64,000 bases of DNA from Treponema sp. J25 (GTDB taxonomy: Bacteria > Spirochaetota > Spirochaetia > Treponematales > Breznakiellaceae), in assembly GCF_004343725.1 (NCBI RefSeq), contig NZ_PTQW01000005.1, forward strand, positions 62,001 to 126,000, in the 5' to 3' direction. Position 1 is the first letter of the stretch; the number at the start of each line of letters is the position of its first letter. The position numbers and the translations under genes were made by a program. Positions 60,855 through 64,000 of this stretch are shown piece by piece. A model generated the notes under the pieces. The model saw only the letters and a program-made list of their open reading frames with translations, searched no databases and was not told the DNA's origin.

Positions 60855-61859
60855 ATGAAACAAATCGATGGGTCCCTGCACAAAGGACTGACTATTCTTT
60901 TTTTAGGATTAGGTCTCCTCATGGTCGAGGCTTGTACGCAGCGTGAAGGTCGGGCTCCTTCCGAACCCCGCATTGGAATTGCTAAGATTGTTTCCCATCC
61001 CGCTCTGGATGCTTTGGAAAAGGGTGTTGTTGAAGAAATATCTGCCGCCTTCCCGAAGGCCCAGCTTGATGTGCAAAATGCTAACGGAGAGCCCGCCACG
61101 GCTACCCAGATTGCTCAAAAATTCAAGATGGATAAGGTGGATGTGGCTGTCGGTATTGCTACTCCTACCGCCATGGCCTTGGCAAATGTGATAAAGGACC
61201 GGCCTGTTATCTATTCAGCCGTTACTGACCCCGTGGCGGCGGGCCTCGTAGAAAGTTTTGATAAGGGAGGGGAGCATATCACGGGAACCTCCGATCTACC
61301 CCCCTTGGAAGCCCAGATTGATACGCTTCTTGCCATTGCCCCGAATGTTAAGCGAATCGGTCATATCTACAATGCCGGCGAAGCCAATTCGGTAACCACC
61401 GCAGAGCGCTCCCGGGCCTACTGTGAAAAAAAGGGCATCGACTTTGTGACCGCCACGGTTTCCAATTCAGCCGAAGTATCCCAGGCCTTGCAGTCCCTTA
61501 TAGGAAGGGTCGATGGAATTTATCTTTCTACGGATAATACGGTCTTCTCTGCCATTTCCACCGTGGCGGATATCTGTTTAAAAAATAAGCTGCCCCTGGT
61601 TTCCGCCGATCCCAGTTCGGCAGAACAGGTCCCTGTTCTCGCGGCGGTGGGCTTTAATTATTATGAAATGGGAAAAGCTACTGGTCGCATCGTGGTAGAG
61701 GTGCTACGGGGTAAAAAACCCAGCGAGATCCCCACCTATTTTGCCCGGGACCCTAAAGAGCAGGCCCTGGTTCTTAATCTTGATGTGGCAAAAGCCCTGG
61801 GACTTACTATCCCGGAGGATCTGGTACAACGGGCTTCTCTTGTGCTAGGCTCCCGGTAA
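60855..61859 (+). CDS. ABC importer substrate-binding lipoprotein (TrpX-like)
   Basis: 334 residues. Lipoprotein signal ending VEAC (Cys27). Two-lobed periplasmic binding fold of the ABC_sub_bind type: RIGIAKIVSHPALDALEKGV, ATPTAMALANVIKDRPVIYSAVTDP, ITGTSDLPPLEAQIDTLL, GIYLSTDNTVFSA, GFNYYEMGKATGRIV. Relatives bind tryptophan or other aromatic amino acids, so this is a likely but untested substrate. It begins a three-gene operon. Confidence 0.88.
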   Translation: MKQIDGSLHKGLTILFLGLGLLMVEACTQREGRAPSEPRIGIAKIVSHPALDALEKGVVEEISAAFPKAQLDVQNANGEPATATQIAQKFKMDKVDVAVGIATPTAMALANVIKDRPVIYSAVTDPVAAGLVESFDKGGEHITGTSDLPPLEAQIDTLLAIAPNVKRIGHIYNAGEANSVTTAERSRAYCEKKGIDFVTATVSNSAEVSQALQSLIGRVDGIYLSTDNTVFSAISTVADICLKNKLPLVSADPSSAEQVPVLAAVGFNYYEMGKATGRIVVEVLRGKKPSEIPTYFARDPKEQALVLNLDVAKALGLTIPEDLVQRASLVLGSR

Positions 61860-61860
61860 G

Positions 61861-62889
61861 ATGATTGAGGCTATTATTGTCGAAGGACTCGTATACGGCA
61901 TTCTTGCGATTGGTGTTTTTATTAGCTTTCGGGTGCTGGACTTCCCCGATCTCACCGTAGAAGGTTCCTTTCCTCTCGGCGCGGCGGTTGCCGCTGCCGC
62001 AGTGGTGGGAAAGACCCCCTTTTTTATGGCGGCGGCCCTTGCTCTTCTTGCAGGGGCCCTGGCAGGTATAGGGACAGCGCTCATCCATACCCGCTTTCGG
62101 GTGCCCCCTCTTTTGGCGGGTATTGTTATGATGACGGCCCTCTATTCTGTCAATTTGAGAGTGATGGGGGGCCGATCTAACATTCAGTTGATTGGCCATC
62201 GTCCCTTGATAGAGTTTAGTACTACGTGGATCCCTGGGCTTCCTGCTGACGTAGGGGAGGCCCTCTTTTTCGTGGTGGTGGTAGGGCTTTTCATTGGGCT
62301 CCTTGACCTGTTTTTTCATACCGAACTCGGACTTACCATGGGGGCCCTGGGAGATAATGAGCAGATGGTCATTGCCTCCGCCTCGAATCCCGACACGATA
62401 AAACTCATTGGGGTTGCCCTTTCGAATTCCCTGGTGGCCTTTGCGGGCGCCCTGGCAAGCCAGCATCACGGCTTTGCCGATGTAAACCTGGGAGCAGGGG
62501 TGGTTGCCCTGGGGCTTGCCTCGGTGATGCTGGGGGAGATTCTTTTTCGGAGTAACCGAATCGGAGCCCAGCTAGTACGGGTAGTGCTGGGAGCCCTCTT
62601 GTTTAAGGCCATCATGTTTGCCGCCCGTTACTATGGGTATGTGGCGGGGATCACCCCCAATGACCTAAGACTTCTGACGGCTCTGATGATTATTCTTTCG
62701 CTGGCGATTGGTAGATGGAAAAACCGTTCTCTTGACCGCCGGAGTTATCGCCGCAGTCGGAGCGGGTTTGTCCCATTGCTCCGGGAGGAGGGAAATATAT
62801 CTTTGGGGCGAGAGCCAGGTAAATCCGGCGAAGGTCCATTCATGCGGAAAGGTTCTTCCTCTGGAACAAAGGGAGCCCAGGATGATTGA
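61861..62889 (+). CDS. ABC importer permease (TrpY-like)
   Basis: 342 residues, about eight helices, family BPD_transp_2: ILAIGVFISFRVLDFPDLTVEGSF, GGRSNIQLIGH, GALGDNEQMVIASASNPDTIKLIGVALSNSLVAF and GVVALGLASVMLGEILF (each a separate stretch). The C-terminal 60 residues form an unusual Arg/Ser/Gly-rich tail with no helix. It starts 1 nt after the binding-protein stop and overlaps the ATPase gene by 8 nt. Confidence 0.9.
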   Translation: MIEAIIVEGLVYGILAIGVFISFRVLDFPDLTVEGSFPLGAAVAAAAVVGKTPFFMAAALALLAGALAGIGTALIHTRFRVPPLLAGIVMMTALYSVNLRVMGGRSNIQLIGHRPLIEFSTTWIPGLPADVGEALFFVVVVGLFIGLLDLFFHTELGLTMGALGDNEQMVIASASNPDTIKLIGVALSNSLVAFAGALASQHHGFADVNLGAGVVALGLASVMLGEILFRSNRIGAQLVRVVLGALLFKAIMFAARYYGYVAGITPNDLRLLTALMIILSLAIGRWKNRSLDRRSYRRSRSGFVPLLREEGNISLGREPGKSGEGPFMRKGSSSGTKGAQDD

Positions 62890-63673
62890 GTTACAGCAGG
62901 TTTCGGTGATTTTTAATCCGGGGACCCAGGATGAACGGCGGGCCCTTCAGGAGGTGAATCTTACCATTCAAAAAGGGGACTTTCTCACCGTTATTGGATC
63001 AAATGGGGCGGGAAAAAGTACGCTCCTTAACGTGATTGCCGGTTCCATCAGTCCGGTAAAGGGGCGCATCTTAATAGAAGGGAAGGACCGCACGGGGGAA
63101 GCCGAATTTCGTCGGGCCCGAGTGATTGGCCGGGTGTATCAGAATCCCCTGGCGGGAACCGCCGCGGAGATGACCGTGGAAGACAACTTGGCAATTGCGC
63201 TCAAAAAAGGAAGAAAAACCCTCAGGCTTGGGTTAAACACGAAGATCCGTAGTCGTCTTCGGGATGCCCTTGCCCAGCTTGATATGGGGCTAGAGCATCG
63301 CATGAAGGAAAATGTGAGTCGCCTCTCCGGCGGCCAACGCCAGGCCTTGACCCTCCTTATGGCGGTTCTCTCCTCGCCGGCCATCCTTCTCTTAGATGAA
63401 CATACCGCTGCCCTGGATCCGGCGAATGCTGAGAAAGTGATGTCCTTAACCCAACATTTTGCCCGGGAGTATAATCTCTCGGTGCTCATGGTAACCCACG
63501 ATATGGCAGAGGCCCTTGCTATTGGAAACCGGCTTATCATGATGGACCGGGGAGAAATCATTTACGAATGCCAGGGTGAAGAAAAACAGCACCTTACGGT
63601 GGATATGCTGGTAGAACGGTTTCGTCGCCTCCGTCACCGGGACTTTGCGGGGGACGCGGCCCTCCTGGGATAA
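62882..63673 (+). CDS. ABC importer ATPase (TrpZ-like)
   Basis: 263 residues: Walker A GSNGAGKST, Q-loop VYQNPLAGT, signature LSGGQRQALTLLMAVLSSP, Walker B ILLLDEHTAALDP, switch His VTHDMAEA. It drives the importer formed with the two preceding genes. ATG 62882 is where the family starts and overlaps the permease stop. Confidence 0.93.
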   Translation: MIELQQVSVIFNPGTQDERRALQEVNLTIQKGDFLTVIGSNGAGKSTLLNVIAGSISPVKGRILIEGKDRTGEAEFRRARVIGRVYQNPLAGTAAEMTVEDNLAIALKKGRKTLRLGLNTKIRSRLRDALAQLDMGLEHRMKENVSRLSGGQRQALTLLMAVLSSPAILLLDEHTAALDPANAEKVMSLTQHFAREYNLSVLMVTHDMAEALAIGNRLIMMDRGEIIYECQGEEKQHLTVDMLVERFRRLRHRDFAGDAALLG

Positions 63674-63677
63674 AAGA

Positions 63678-64000
63678 TTATCGGAGGTTTCCTAGCTCAG
63701 CACAGGCAAAAAGAAAGGCCCCTACACCATGGAGATCATTTACCTGTCGGGGCCGATTGACATAGTGGGTGTAATCTCCCACGCCGGTGCCGATGCAAAT
63801 ATCGGGTATCTGAACCATGCCGCGGGAGTCAATAGTGACCCTTCCTGAAATCCCTTCCCAGCTTTTTTTAAGAACTTCCTGGTAAGAGGGTGAAAGGTAG
63901 CCAAGACGAATGGCCTTGGCAATACCGTAAGTAAACAAGCAAGAACAGGAGAGTTCTATCCAGTTGTCTGTTCTATCCCCTTTATCAAGAACCTGATACC
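63678..64000 (-). CDS. GH88/GH105 family unsaturated glycuronyl hydrolase, C-terminal part
   Basis: The gene enters from the right edge; only the last 107 codons are visible, open to base 64000. The read YQVLDKGDRTDNWIELSCSC, then LFTYGIAKAIRLGYL and the ending HGVGAFLFACAELG match the C-terminal alpha/alpha barrel of YteR/YesR-like hydrolases, which remove unsaturated uronic acid from pectin or rhamnogalacturonan fragments. Convergent with the ABC importer; the stops are 4 nt apart. It suggests use of plant polysaccharide. Confidence 0.8.
   Translation of the reverse strand, partial: YQVLDKGDRTDNWIELSCSCLFTYGIAKAIRLGYLSPSYQEVLKKSWEGISGRVTIDSRGMVQIPDICIGTGVGDYTHYVNRPRQVNDLHGVGAFLFACAELGNLR

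Overview
The window is a dense bacterial chromosome segment with roughly 50 protein genes, two tRNAs and no mobile element, phage or CRISPR array. The content fits a free-living Spirochaetota, probably of the Treponema group: a CheX-type CheY-P phosphatase, a chemotaxis cluster with stand-alone CheR, CheB, CheY and CheW, SpoVG, a LytR-CpsA-Psr gene between nadD and rsfS, lipoproteins with loose lipoboxes, and a Gram-negative-type outer-membrane protein ending in Phe. The genus is inferred from gene content, not from any database match. A glucosyl-3-phosphoglycerate synthase hints at thermo- or halotolerance, and a flavodiiron protein points to an anaerobe that meets oxygen.

Layout. 1-3.4 kb: end of obg, a nadD-yqeK fusion, an LCP protein and rsfS. 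3.5-4.4 kb: two minus-strand genes, an extremely acidic small protein and cheX. 4.5-13.7 kb: ispE, spoVG, tRNA-Gln, rplY, tilS, ftsH, a TPR/DxDxDG-repeat exported protein and a lipoprotein serine protease. 13.8-21.3 kb: signalling block STAS-cheA-cheR-cheB-cheY-cheW-hybrid kinase, in which cheA carries an in-frame amber codon 48 codons before its natural end. 21.4-24.7 kb: lepA and a convergent MFS transporter. 25-31 kb: an outer-membrane-like protein, then a vitamin-uptake group in which both ECF ATPases and the T subunit are fused into one polypeptide, followed by an S component and a divergent CoaX. 31.4-35.2 kb: a heterodimeric ABC exporter, then tRNA-Pro. 35.5-39.5 kb: an MCP and gpmI. 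39.7-44.9 kb: a P-II-like protein, an EIIA-Ntr-like protein and a complete single-NuoL Mrp/Mbh-type cation/proton antiporter module. 44.9-48.6 kb: a CBS-PP2C phosphatase, an M20-like protein that has lost most metal ligands, and gpgS. 48.8-55.3 kb (minus): carAB, ybaK and a flavodiiron protein behind a near-perfect palindrome. 55.5-60.6 kb: a TPR-GAF-GGDEF cyclase, a response regulator, dus, a CBM9-like protein and adk. 60.8-63.7 kb: a TrpXYZ-type ABC transporter. The right edge cuts a GH88/GH105 gene.

Points of most interest: (1) the amber codon in cheA, exactly where a Gln codon would restore the CheW-like domain; (2) several promoters whose -10 box sits only 7-10 nt before the ATG with no Shine-Dalgarno (cheX, ispE, the STAS gene, lepA), suggesting leaderless mRNAs; (3) the ECF A-A-T triple fusion next to a CoaX with altered nucleotide-binding motifs; (4) P-II-like and EIIA-Ntr-like regulators in line with the Mrp module; (5) three strongly structured intergenic regions, best at 37668-37815, that match no RNA family I recognise. 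All functional statements come from reading motifs; no homology search was run.
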